From: Porites lobata
Lineage: Eukaryota > Cnidaria > Anthozoa > Scleractinia > Poritidae
Direction: 5' to 3'
NCBI GenBank assembly: GCA_942486035.1
Contig: CALNXK010000014.1
Location: 3,223,501-3,287,500, forward strand
Length of the DNA stretch: 64,000 nucleotides
Shown: positions 15,442 to 23,052 of the stretch, piece after piece
How positions within the stretch are numbered: position 1 is the first letter of the stretch
How the letters are laid out: every line of letters starts with the position of its first letter
Made by a program: the position numbers and the translations under genes
The notes under the pieces: generated by a model
What the model saw: the letters and a program-made list of their open reading frames with translations, nothing else
The model's database searches: none
What the model was told of the DNA's origin: nothing

Positions 15442-15693
15442 ATGGGACGCAAACGCCAACGCAGGACGACACGACGACGACCCGCCAAACGACGACGGCG
15501 TGTGAGTCAAGTAGGGGGTGTCGCGGTCAGCATGCCCTTAGGGATTCTCAAAGCCGGTTATGGGATCACCAAAGCCATCGGGGATCATCAAACCAAGCGT
15601 GCCATCGCCATTGGCGAAAAACGTCGACGAGAAGTGGCCTCCGGCAAACGAAAAAAATACGCGGGGGAATCCTTTAATTGTTCCATCATGTGA
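15442..15693 (+). CDS. Arg-rich leader protein ending in CaaX box CSIM
   Basis: The 83-residue protein starts MGRKRQRRTTRRR, continues to QVGG (residues about 24-27, likely protease site), then a Gly/Ala/Ile-rich, possibly membrane-interacting stretch (VAVSMPLGILKAGYGITKAIG) and a basic region (KRRREVASGKRKK). It ends FNCSIM-stop; CSIM is the same CaaX tetrapeptide as prelamin A, which is farnesylated. The pairing with the adjacent CSLM protein makes chance less likely. The plan (basic leader, protease site, body, polybasic patch, CaaX) is the same in both. Confidence 0.7.
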   Translation: MGRKRQRRTTRRRPAKRRRRVSQVGGVAVSMPLGILKAGYGITKAIGDHQTKRAIAIGEKRRREVASGKRKKYAGESFNCSIM

Positions 15694-15697
15694 AAAC

Positions 15698-15705
15698 TAT
15701 AAAAG
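15698..15705 (+). promoter_or_regulatory. TATA box for the 15742 gene
   Basis: TATAAAAG lies 44 bp before ATG 15742. Confidence 0.75.
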
Positions 15706-15741
15706 ACCAAAGGTGTGTCCTCCCTCGGACAGATCATCATC

Positions 15742-15951
15742 ATGCACTGTGGTCCACGACGACGAAAACGACGCCGAACACAACAAGGGGGCATTCTCCC
15801 ACTTCTCATTCCCGCGGCGGTGGCTGCTGCTGTCCTCATGAAGAAGAAGAAAAAAAAAAAAGTGGGCAAGATCAGTGCAGCCAATCAACGACTGGCCCAA
15901 CGACGGGTCCAGCGGATGTTGAATCGAATGCCAGGTTGGGGGCGGGTTTGA
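15742..15951 (+). CDS. Small Arg-leader protein with hydrophobic segment after QQGG
   Basis: The 69-residue protein has an Arg-rich leader (PRRRKRRR), a QQGG motif, an immediately following hydrophobic run (ILPLLIPAAVAAAVLM, about 18-33), seven lysines and a basic helix (RLAQRRVQRMLNR). If the protease cuts after QQGG, the hydrophobic run becomes the new N-terminus, as in fusion or lytic peptides; this is inference. TATA box and spacing support the start. Confidence 0.65.
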   Translation: MHCGPRRRKRRRTQQGGILPLLIPAAVAAAVLMKKKKKKKVGKISAANQRLAQRRVQRMLNRMPGWGRV

Positions 15952-15965
15952 AACGCTGAAAAGGC

Positions 15966-15973
15966 TATAAAAG
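15966..15973 (+). promoter_or_regulatory. TATA box for the 16011 gene
   Basis: TATAAAAG lies 45 bp before ATG 16011. Confidence 0.75.
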
Positions 15974-16010
15974 AAAACGTCTGGTGGGACACACACGATT
16001 CCCATTGAGG

Positions 16011-16163
16011 ATGGTCCGTGGACCCAACGGTCGCCGACATCGTTATGTCCCTCGAATACGACGCCGACGACGTGGCTTGCAACGCGGAGGTGTGCTCCCC
16101 ATGTTGGCATTGGCTCTCTCGCCTGGGGCGTTCAAGAAGAAACGGCAGGCGCGCCGACGCTAA
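16011..16163 (+). CDS. 50-residue Arg-leader protein with QRGG site
   Basis: This very short frame (ATG 16011, TAA 16161-16163) is easily missed. It follows a TATA box at the standard distance and repeats the neighbouring design: Arg-rich leader (RIRRRRRGL), QRGG, then a hydrophobic run (VLPMLALALSPGAF) and a basic end. The likeness to the 15742 product supports it as real rather than the longer overlapping frame read from 16045. Confidence 0.6.
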   Translation: MVRGPNGRRHRYVPRIRRRRRGLQRGGVLPMLALALSPGAFKKKRQARRR

Positions 16164-16467
16164 CGTGACCAAGAAACGCAAAGCCGTCACGTTTGCGTTG
16201 GATTGGGACGACCAGTATGAAGCCGCCTTGTGTGCACGGTGTCGAGATCACATGCAACGGCATTATCATGGCGAATTGTGTGGTCGGTGTGGCGCCATTT
16301 TTACCATAAATAGACCTTGGTCCTTGCCTGAACTGAAGATTCATCATGGGGTGGCGCATGGAACGTCAAGCCCCGTTCTTAAAAAGTGTCTTACAAGAAG
16401 CCAATCAACACAAACGCCAAGAATTGTTGCGGATGGCCAATGCGGATCAGATCAATGCTGTCAGTGA
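16045..16467 (+). CDS. Possible zinc-ribbon protein in overlapping frame
   Basis: A frame from ATG 16045 (140 residues) overlaps the 50-residue gene in its first third and the 16346 gene in its last third. The middle, which overlaps nothing, encodes KKRKAVTF, an acidic patch and CARC...CGRC (about residues 70-90), a plausible four-cysteine zinc site. The exclusive middle looks coding; the start is uncertain and would depend on leaky scanning past ATG 16011. Confidence 0.4.
   Translation: MSLEYDADDVACNAEVCSPCWHWLSRLGRSRRNGRRADANVTKKRKAVTFALDWDDQYEAALCARCRDHMQRHYHGELCGRCGAIFTINRPWSLPELKIHHGVAHGTSSPVLKKCLTRSQSTQTPRIVADGQCGSDQCCQ
16305..16313 (+). promoter_or_regulatory. TATA-like box for the 16346 gene
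   Basis: CATAAATAG lies 41 bp before ATG 16346. Confidence 0.5.
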
Positions 16468-16666
16468 ATTGGTGATGAACACCCTCCGTGGCACGGTACC
16501 CCGTTCCCGGCAGACCATTACGTTGCTCAAACCTCACGCTCAAAGTTTACGCGCCATGGCCAAACCCGCTCATTCCGTCAAACGACGACGCGCCATCATG
16601 ATGGCTCAAAAAGGGGGCGCCCTCTGGCCGGAACTCTACCGATGTTATAAACGTTGCATGCGCTAG
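16346..16666 (+). CDS. Conserved Polinton-type small protein with QKGG
   Basis: The 106-residue basic protein is helical (QEANQHKRQELLRMAN, then VSELVMNTLRGTVP, LLKPHAQSLRAMA) and ends AQKGG plus a short tail (ALWPELYRCYKRCMR). I recall this pattern, helical body then QKGG and a hydrophobic tail, from small ORFs in other animal Polintons. Here the protease motif lies near the C-terminus, so cleavage would free a 15-residue peptide. Confidence 0.65.
   Translation: MGWRMERQAPFLKSVLQEANQHKRQELLRMANADQINAVSELVMNTLRGTVPRSRQTITLLKPHAQSLRAMAKPAHSVKRRRAIMMAQKGGALWPELYRCYKRCMR
16646..16653 (+). promoter_or_regulatory. TATA box for the 16688 gene
   Basis: TATAAACG lies 42 bp before ATG 16688, inside the end of the previous gene. 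Confidence 0.6.
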
Positions 16667-16687
16667 ACCCGACCCCTCAGTTGCACC

Positions 16688-17365
16688 ATGGAACCCGAGA
16701 TGGTGAGCACCACGGTGAACAACGCCCCGGCTTTTTTACAATTACGAGACCAGTACAAACAAGAATTGGTGGAAGACACTCGCTTGACCAAAGCCGCCGA
16801 TTTAGCCGCCAAACAACATTTGCTGTTGACCAGTGATGCCCCCGATGCTTGGAAACGGCCTCAACTCAAAGCCGTCAGCCGTCAATTACGCCATTGGACT
16901 AAAAAAGTGCGCCAACCGTTTGGAGCCCCAGCGGGGGGTGTGAGTGCCGCAGGGGCCACCACCCCGGGTGACGATGATTTTGAGGCAGGCCCCATGCAAG
17001 CCTGGTTCACGCAATTGGTCAAGGCCACCCAGGGTATAAAACAAGGCACCCCGACTGGTGGACCCAGAAAACCCCCTGTCCCGCCTAAACCAAGGTTCAC
17101 GCCCAGTGCCAAAAAGAAACTCAAGTTCACGACCCCGTTGAGCAGTGAAGAATTGGCGGAAGAGTTGCCCTTTTCCGAGGCGCCTGGAACAGCCCCGTGG
17201 GAAACCCCCAAAGAACGTGCAGACACTATTACACAATCATTCAAGCGCGGGATTCGTAAAAGAGCCGCGGACAGTGCTAAAAAGAAAGCTGCGGGGGTCG
17301 CCAAAAAGAAAGCCGCTGGTTGGGCCAAGAAAGCCTTGGATTGGAAATCGTGGAAAACCCCCTAA
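16688..17365 (+). CDS. Lys/Ala-rich-tailed structural protein, unknown
   Basis: The 225-residue protein starts at ATG 16688. It has a helical N-terminal half (LQLRDQYKQELVED...), a Gly/Ala/Pro linker, a Pro-rich basic stretch (PRKPPVPPKPRF, about 125-136), an acidic patch (SSEELAEELPF) and a C-terminal repeat AKKKAAG x2 resembling histone H1 tails, suggesting DNA binding. An internal GGTATAAAACAAGG (17035) may be a promoter for the following PLA2 gene but is 332 bp from its ATG. The next ATG follows its TAA by one base. Confidence 0.6.
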   Translation: MEPEMVSTTVNNAPAFLQLRDQYKQELVEDTRLTKAADLAAKQHLLLTSDAPDAWKRPQLKAVSRQLRHWTKKVRQPFGAPAGGVSAAGATTPGDDDFEAGPMQAWFTQLVKATQGIKQGTPTGGPRKPPVPPKPRFTPSAKKKLKFTTPLSSEELAEELPFSEAPGTAPWETPKERADTITQSFKRGIRKRAADSAKKKAAGVAKKKAAGWAKKALDWKSWKTP

Positions 17366-17366
17366 G

Positions 17367-17744
17367 ATGGGACGCAAACGCCGTGCTCCATCCCGTTCCC
17401 GAGCGAGGCGGCGACGACGACGCTCGCAACGTGGCGGCAAGTTATTTGATGTACAAAACCTTCTCAACAAGACCGGCATAGAATTTCATTGGCCCGGTTA
17501 TCAGTACATGGGCCCTGGCACTCATTTAAAGAAACGATTGGCCCGTGGGGATCCCGGTATCAACCGGTTGGACAGGATTGCGAAAGCCCATGACATCGAT
17601 TATGATAAAGCCAAGACGTTGAAAGACAAATGGGCAGCGGATCGCAAGATGATTGCCAAGATTGATCAACTCCCTGGCAGTAAAAACTTAACAGAGCGTA
17701 TTGTGAGACGCATTATGAAAGCCAAACTTCGATTCGGCATGTAA
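17367..17744 (+). CDS. Viral-type phospholipase A2 with Arg-rich leader
   Basis: The 125-residue protein has a leader MGRKRRAPSRSR...RRRSQRGG (1-24; QRGG 21-24 a likely protease site). A domain follows with calcium-loop YMGPGT (47-52), RGDPGINRLD (60-69) and the catalytic HDxDY (H75, D76, Y79). That is the parvovirus VP1-unique-region type PLA2. In parvoviruses the enzyme opens endosomal membranes during entry, and PLA2 genes are reported from some Polinton/adintovirus relatives. All catalytic residues appear present. Cleavage after QRGG would release the enzyme from its basic leader. It has no own TATA box nearby and follows the previous stop by one base, so it may be translated from a shared mRNA. 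Confidence 0.85.
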   Translation: MGRKRRAPSRSRARRRRRRSQRGGKLFDVQNLLNKTGIEFHWPGYQYMGPGTHLKKRLARGDPGINRLDRIAKAHDIDYDKAKTLKDKWAADRKMIAKIDQLPGSKNLTERIVRRIMKAKLRFGM

Positions 17745-17816
17745 ACCCCCCTTAGTCATAAAAAAAGACAACATGTTCAATGGCACAGTATACATGGTTT
17801 AATTAAACTTTCGTTC

Positions 17817-18422
17817 TTACAAATAGTGGTCCATTTGTTGCAAGGCCTCAGCGCGAAGGGTCTGTACCTTGTCCTCCTTCTCAGGCTCGGCTTCGGCCCA
17901 GTCTAAGGGTAGCCACGGGAGGGGAAAGGGACGCTCCAGTGCCTCGTCCAACCAGGACCATTCTCGACGTCGAATGGATTCCGTCCGCTGCTCGTACCTT
18001 TGTTTCTGCAGAGCCTTCCACCCTTCTTCGCCCAACACACGTTTTTTCTCGTGAGCAATTTCTCGCCGCCGTGCATTCAATCGTTGTTTGTACGCTTCAT
18101 ACAACCCCTTATCTTTCATTTTTTGCATCCAGTTACGCTGGCACTGGGCGTTTTTGCGTTTGACCTCATTTCGCTGTTCCTCGGTCATGCCATGGTAGCG
18201 TCGCATCCCCTCCTCGGTCTTTTTGGCCTTAAAGGCCTCGTATTCTCCATTGGCCCTCATACGAGTCATCCGCTCGTGGTAGCGACGACGGTGCATGGCC
18301 TTCACCTCCTCAATCCCATTCGGAGCCGCATACAGGCGCTGCCGATACTGTTTTTGCTGTGCTTTGGTTCTTTTAGGGTCCCGTTTTCTCTTGGGGGGTT
18401 GGTGCGATCCTGGTGTATCCAT
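17817..18422 (-). CDS. Highly charged helical repeat protein
   Basis: The 201-residue protein (ATG 18422) is rich in Arg, Lys, Glu and Tyr. Loosely repeated units appear (RRRYHERMTRMRANGEYEAF and RNWMQKMKDKGLYEAYKQRL) with regularly placed aromatic residues, and it ends in an acidic Trp/Pro-rich tail (WSWLDEALERPF). Long helical, probably nucleic-acid binding; no family named. It converges on the PLA2 gene and overlaps the upstream minus-strand gene by 50 bp in another frame, so the two share a transcript. Confidence 0.6.
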   Translation of the reverse strand: MDTPGSHQPPKRKRDPKRTKAQQKQYRQRLYAAPNGIEEVKAMHRRRYHERMTRMRANGEYEAFKAKKTEEGMRRYHGMTEEQRNEVKRKNAQCQRNWMQKMKDKGLYEAYKQRLNARRREIAHEKKRVLGEEGWKALQKQRYEQRTESIRRREWSWLDEALERPFPLPWLPLDWAEAEPEKEDKVQTLRAEALQQMDHYL

Positions 18423-18801
18423 GCTCTTGTTCTAATACTCGGGCCGCACACACGTCCGCCAACGCACGTAACTTTCGAAAGGGATGAGGTGTCTCCCGAG
18501 CCCGGGCACGACGGACCCGTTGCTGCTGCACAATTTGATCGCGGTGTCGACGATAATAGTTGCGATTCACAGCCCGTACTTGGTCTCCGTGTGTGGCTCG
18601 GTATCGGTTACAGGCCAACCGATTCAATTCTCGGGCTCTGGCAAGCTGTTCTTGGGTCGGAGGCGGTTTGGGTGGTTTGGGCGGTTTGAGTTTTTTCTGA
18701 GCTGCCCGCTTCTCACGTTTCTGTGTCACAATCCTCTCCCTATGTTTCAGGTACCACCGGTGTTTCGCTTCTTTCACCTTCTCAGGATCTCGATTCGGCA
18801 T
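18373..18801 (-). CDS. Basic Y-x-x-HR-x-x-I repeat protein
   Basis: The 142-residue protein (ATG 18801) contains related units KHRWYLKHRERIVTQKREKR and NYYRRHRDQIVQQQRVRRAR, an aromatic plus HR[E/D]xI motif seen in nucleic-acid-binding repeats of large DNA viruses and phages. A Lys/Pro linker (KPPKPPKPPP) separates them. Its promoter is cassette copy B and a weak minus-strand TATA (GATATAG near 18840). Divergent from the polymerase gene, hence probably early. Confidence 0.6.
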   Translation of the reverse strand: MPNRDPEKVKEAKHRWYLKHRERIVTQKREKRAAQKKLKPPKPPKPPPTQEQLARARELNRLACNRYRATHGDQVRAVNRNYYRRHRDQIVQQQRVRRARARETPHPFRKLRALADVCAARVLEQEHGYTRIAPTPQEKTGP

Positions 18802-19010
18802 GTCTCAATGGCAACTGACGTCTGGTCTGGACGAGGGTCTATATCTAGCCATCTTTCCGCCAATCACCGATCTCGCACCAGGCTCAAAGGAGACGAGAAA
18901 AAACTGTACCCATGGGGGGCACCCCCCTCAATCCTCCTCCTGTCTATTCAACCCCTCACTTGACTCTCACCTGACTCTCACCTGAGTCCTCTCCACCAAT
19001 CCCTGTTCAT
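18802..19010 (-). promoter_or_regulatory. Early promoter cassette, copy B (inverted relative to copy A)
   Basis: Read on the minus strand it has CACGTG, GGATTGGTGGAGAGG, a CAGGTGAGAGT pair in tandem, GGGGTGCCCCCCATGGGTAC, CCTGGTGCGAGATCGGTGATTGGC and a TATA-like word before ATG 18801. These parts follow the order of 3904-4092. It also forms the upstream side of the polymerase promoter. Confidence 0.55.
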
Positions 19011-19031
19011 CTGATCACGTGTTTTCAGGTC

Positions 19032-19060
19032 TATAAAAGCCAGCGTCTGGCGCGGGAAAA
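19032..19060 (+). promoter_or_regulatory. Polymerase promoter: TATA box plus E2F site
   Basis: TATAAAAG (19032-19039) lies 49 bp before ATG 19081. Between them GCGGGAAA (19052-19059) is an exact E2F consensus in the probable initiator region. Adenovirus and other DNA viruses use E2F to couple replication genes to S phase; here binding is inferred. Confidence 0.65.
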
Positions 19061-19080
19061 TTCAAATTGTCTCCTCCGTC

Positions 19081-22000
19081 ATGGCGGAGGACCCCTGGTA
19101 TCCTGACAGTGATGAGGACGATGCTCTGTTGAACCGCGCTTATGACCGGTGGGAACAGTTGGGAGGGGCCGCTCCCGCCCGAGGCCCTCTCTTTCAGTTT
19201 ACCATGCAACCTATAGGTCGACGACGCCGCTGGCGGAATGTGGTGGAGCGGGCGCAATTCAACGCGCAATTGCGTCAATTGAGGGATCCTGTGGCTGGGG
19301 ATAATATTGGGATGGCATTGACGGAAGCATTACACCACGCCATTGAAACGGAACTCGACCGCGAGCAGCGACCCGCCCATCATTTTGTGAACTTTGCCAT
19401 TACAGCGCATGGGTTCACCCACGCCTATCAAACCACCAATTTTACCGTGGGGGAATTTTTACAACGCACCGCTCGTTTGGATGAGATGTTAGCTACCTTA
19501 GCGGGAAAATTAAACAGCAATGAAGCCTTCAACCCCGATCGCGGGTTCCAAGTGGATGTGGTGTTTGTCTCCATGCCCGGCCCAGGGTCTGGTCGACATA
19601 AACAACGCAATGTGGGACGTTTATGTCTAGATCGAGTCAACAAGAAAAAAAGATGCATCATCCCCATCAAGAACAGAGATACTTTATGTTGTGCCCGTGC
19701 CATTGTCACCATGCGTGCTCATTGCCATAAAGATCAAGGCGTGGACGGGCTTCGCGACTGGGACAATCTCAAACGTAGTCGTCCTGTGCAGCAACGTCAA
19801 GCCCGGGCCCTCCATCAGCAAGCGGGCGTGGCTGAGGGTCCCTGTGGTATACCCGAGCTTTGTCAATTTCAACAAGCGTTGGGACCTCAATATCAACTCT
19901 TGGTCATGACCCGGATGAAACCGTTCTTTTTGATTTTCAAAGGCCCCACTGCCCCTCATCAGATTCGTTTACTCAAATCCAATGATCATTTTGATGGCTG
20001 CACGTCTTTTCCTGCCTTTGTCAACCGTTCGTATTATTGCCTGGACTGTGAACGAGGGTTCAACACCAACGACCGAACCAATCACACTTGTCAAGGAAGA
20101 CGCTGCTCGGCGTGTGGACGCTTTGATTGTCCGGAGTATGTGCGTGGCACCCGCCCCACCGAGTATTGCAGTCTGTGTCACCGCAAGTTTTATGGCAGTC
20201 AATGCAATCGTTATCATGAAGTCAGTGCCCAATGTCAATCCATCAAAACGTGTCTCAAATGTCAAGCCCAATACACAGTCGTCCCTGACCGACGTCACCG
20301 GTGCGGGTACGCCAAATGTCCCGCGTGTCAGGAATGGGTGCCCATCCAGGACCATCAATGTTACATTCAGCCCGTGGTGGAACGTGAGGAGACTGAACCC
20401 ACAGAGGAGGGGGGAGGTAGCATGGTGGCGCCACCCCCTCCCCTGTTTGTTTACGCGGATTTTGAAGCCATGCAGAATGCAGAAGGCGTGTTTGTAGCCA
20501 ATTTGTTATGTTATTCATCCAGTGCCGAAACCGCCATCCATGTATTGGAGGGGGAGGACTGTGCCCTACAATTTTTGCTCGATTTAGATGATCTCACGGA
20601 CGTTCCAGACTGTGAAGGCGAGCGGGAGATTCTCGTGGTGTTTCATAATTTGAAAGGGTTTGATGGCATGTTTATTCTCCATGAACTCTACCAGCAACAA
20701 CGCGAGGTGGTGGATCAACTGACGGTGGGAGCCAAAGTCCTGTCGTTCAGGAGTGGACCTATCAAATTCATTGACTCGCTGTGTTTCTTGCCTATGCCGC
20801 TGGCCTCCTTTTCCAGTACCTTCAATTTAACCGAATTAAAGAAGGGGTTCTTTCCCCATTTGTTCAATACCCCCGATCACCAACAGTATGTGGGACGCAT
20901 CCCCGATCTGGAATTTTACGATCCTGAGGGTATGATGGCTAAAAAGAAAGACGAACTGACTCGTTGGCACGCCGATCAAGTCCGTCGGAACGTGCCCTTT
21001 CATTTCCAGCAAGAAATGATTGAGTATTGCAAATCCGATGTGGCTCTATTAAAAGCTGGGTGTGAAGCCTTTCAACAAGAATTTGAACAGCAGGCTGGCT
21101 TCAACCCTATGGCCAAGTGCATCACCATCGCCAGTGCTTGCAATCTGTATTGGCGCAAGCATCATTTGACCCCCGACACCATTGCTGTGGAACCTCTCGG
21201 AGGGTGGCGAGGGGCCCAAGTTAATCATTCCCTCAAAGCCCTACAGTGGCTCTATTACCAAGAACACCTTATTCCCAAAGAGGGGGCCAGTGCTGATCGC
21301 ATACGTCACGTTCGTAATGGGGGCGAACAGTCGGTCCGAACCAGTGCCCATCATTATTTTGTCGATGGCTACGATCCTGTGACTCGCACCGTCTACGAGT
21401 TCCACGGGTGTCTCTACCATGGCTGTCCCCGCTGTTATCCCGCGAGAAACGCCAAACATTATGCCACGCCGGATCGAACTGTGGAGGAACTCTATCAAGC
21501 CACGCTCTCTAAACGCATGGCACTGCTCCGAGCGGGTTATACAGTCATTGAAATGTGGGAATGTGAATGGGACAAATTAGTGGACACGGATGAAGCCGTC
21601 CAATGTTTTCTGAATTCCTTTGATCTGGTGGCACCCCTGGAACCCCGTCAAGCCTTCTTTGGGGGTCGAACCGGTGCGGTGGCTCTACATGCTGTGGCTG
21701 GAGACAGTGAGGAAATACGCTATGTAGATGTGACCTCCCTGTACCCGTGGGTGAACAAGAACTGTCCCTATCCCATCGGGCATCCGCGGATCATCACGCA
21801 GCCCACTGACCAGTCCCTGGATTCTTATTTTGGTCTAGCCACTGTCGACATTCTTCCTCCTGCTGGTTTGTTCCATCCTGTCTTGCCCGTGCGTAGCGGA
21901 CACAAACTGACCTTTCCTCTCTGCCGTGCCTGTGTCCAGACCGAGCAGGCCCAACCCATGTTGACTAGAACCCGCTATTGCCCTCATTCTGACGCGGATC

Positions 22001-23052
22001 GCACGCTACGCGGTACCTGGTGCACGCCCGAACTGGTCAAAGCTGTCGAAAAGGGGTACACGCTGATCAAGATCCATGAAGTCTGGCATTTTCCCCCTGA
22101 GCAACGCCAAACAGGTCTTTTTGCTGATTACGTCAACACCTGGCTCAAGTTGAAACAAGAATCGGCAGGGTGGCCCAGCTGGTGTCAGACCCTCGAGCAA
22201 AAACGAGACTATATTCTTCGTTACCAGGAACGGGAGGGTATCCGATTGGATATTGCCAGCATTGCCAAGAACCCCGGTCGCAAAGCCACGGCCAAGCTCA
22301 TGCTCAACAGTTTCTGGGGCAAATTCGGGGAGCGGATCAATAAACCTACCACCGTCACTGTCAAAAACCCCGCCCATTTGTTCGGCCTCATCTCCGATGC
22401 TTCCCTCGATCTCAGCACGCTCCGCCTCTGTACCGACGACATTTTGGAAGCCGTTTATACCAGTGTCCAAGACAACGCTGTCAAAGGCACCAAGACCAAT
22501 ATTTTCGTAGCCGCTTTCACCACCTGTCATGCTCGATTGAAGCTGTATGAGTCCCTAGACACCCTTCAACAGCAAGTCCTTTATTATGACACAGACAGTG
22601 TGGTGTACAAGTGGCGTCCTGGTCAACCCAGTATTGCTACCGGGGATTTTCTCGGGGACATGACCGATGAATTGGACGGCGACGTCATCACCGAGTTTGT
22701 TTCAGGGGGTGCCAAGAATTATGGGTACCAAACCCGTGGAGGTAAAGTGGTGTGCAAGGTCCGTGGTTTCACCTTAAATGTCCGTGGATCCGCCATTCTC
22801 AATTTTCACACCATGAAAGAGAACATTGTTTCCGAACTAGATTCGCCCCAGGACTCTCGCCGAAATTTAGACATTACCATCCCCTATTATTTCAAACGAG
22901 ATTTAGAGGAAAAACAAATTCAAGTGGTTCCGCGCGTGAAGCAGTATGGGTTGGTGTTTGACAAGCGCGTCATCGAGGTCGCCACCCGATCCAGTTATCC
23001 CTATGGCTACGAGCGGATTGGGAACGAACTCGACCTGCTATTAGATTTGTAA
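19081..23052 (+). CDS. POLB: Protein-primed family B DNA polymerase
   Basis: The 1323-residue protein starts at ATG 19081. Region 310-440 is packed with CxxC pairs (at least ten), a large zinc-binding N-terminal section. Exonuclease motifs follow: YADFEAM (~456), VFHNLKGFDG (~522) and EYCKSDVALL (~647). The polymerase domain has motif A DVTSLYPW (~882), motif B KLMLNSFWGKFGE (~1072) and motif C YYDTDSVVY (~1168). This is the Polinton/adenovirus protein-primed type, which replicates linear DNA from terminal protein at the TIR ends; no terminal protein gene is identified, and the long N-terminus could contain it. No disabling change is seen. The TAA is at the inner edge of the right TIR. Confidence 0.96.
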   Translation: MAEDPWYPDSDEDDALLNRAYDRWEQLGGAAPARGPLFQFTMQPIGRRRRWRNVVERAQFNAQLRQLRDPVAGDNIGMALTEALHHAIETELDREQRPAHHFVNFAITAHGFTHAYQTTNFTVGEFLQRTARLDEMLATLAGKLNSNEAFNPDRGFQVDVVFVSMPGPGSGRHKQRNVGRLCLDRVNKKKRCIIPIKNRDTLCCARAIVTMRAHCHKDQGVDGLRDWDNLKRSRPVQQRQARALHQQAGVAEGPCGIPELCQFQQALGPQYQLLVMTRMKPFFLIFKGPTAPHQIRLLKSNDHFDGCTSFPAFVNRSYYCLDCERGFNTNDRTNHTCQGRRCSACGRFDCPEYVRGTRPTEYCSLCHRKFYGSQCNRYHEVSAQCQSIKTCLKCQAQYTVVPDRRHRCGYAKCPACQEWVPIQDHQCYIQPVVEREETEPTEEGGGSMVAPPPPLFVYADFEAMQNAEGVFVANLLCYSSSAETAIHVLEGEDCALQFLLDLDDLTDVPDCEGEREILVVFHNLKGFDGMFILHELYQQQREVVDQLTVGAKVLSFRSGPIKFIDSLCFLPMPLASFSSTFNLTELKKGFFPHLFNTPDHQQYVGRIPDLEFYDPEGMMAKKKDELTRWHADQVRRNVPFHFQQEMIEYCKSDVALLKAGCEAFQQEFEQQAGFNPMAKCITIASACNLYWRKHHLTPDTIAVEPLGGWRGAQVNHSLKALQWLYYQEHLIPKEGASADRIRHVRNGGEQSVRTSAHHYFVDGYDPVTRTVYEFHGCLYHGCPRCYPARNAKHYATPDRTVEELYQATLSKRMALLRAGYTVIEMWECEWDKLVDTDEAVQCFLNSFDLVAPLEPRQAFFGGRTGAVALHAVAGDSEEIRYVDVTSLYPWVNKNCPYPIGHPRIITQPTDQSLDSYFGLATVDILPPAGLFHPVLPVRSGHKLTFPLCRACVQTEQAQPMLTRTRYCPHSDADRTLRGTWCTPELVKAVEKGYTLIKIHEVWHFPPEQRQTGLFADYVNTWLKLKQESAGWPSWCQTLEQKRDYILRYQEREGIRLDIASIAKNPGRKATAKLMLNSFWGKFGERINKPTTVTVKNPAHLFGLISDASLDLSTLRLCTDDILEAVYTSVQDNAVKGTKTNIFVAAFTTCHARLKLYESLDTLQQQVLYYDTDSVVYKWRPGQPSIATGDFLGDMTDELDGDVITEFVSGGAKNYGYQTRGGKVVCKVRGFTLNVRGSAILNFHTMKENIVSELDSPQDSRRNLDITIPYYFKRDLEEKQIQVVPRVKQYGLVFDKRVIEVATRSSYPYGYERIGNELDLLLDL

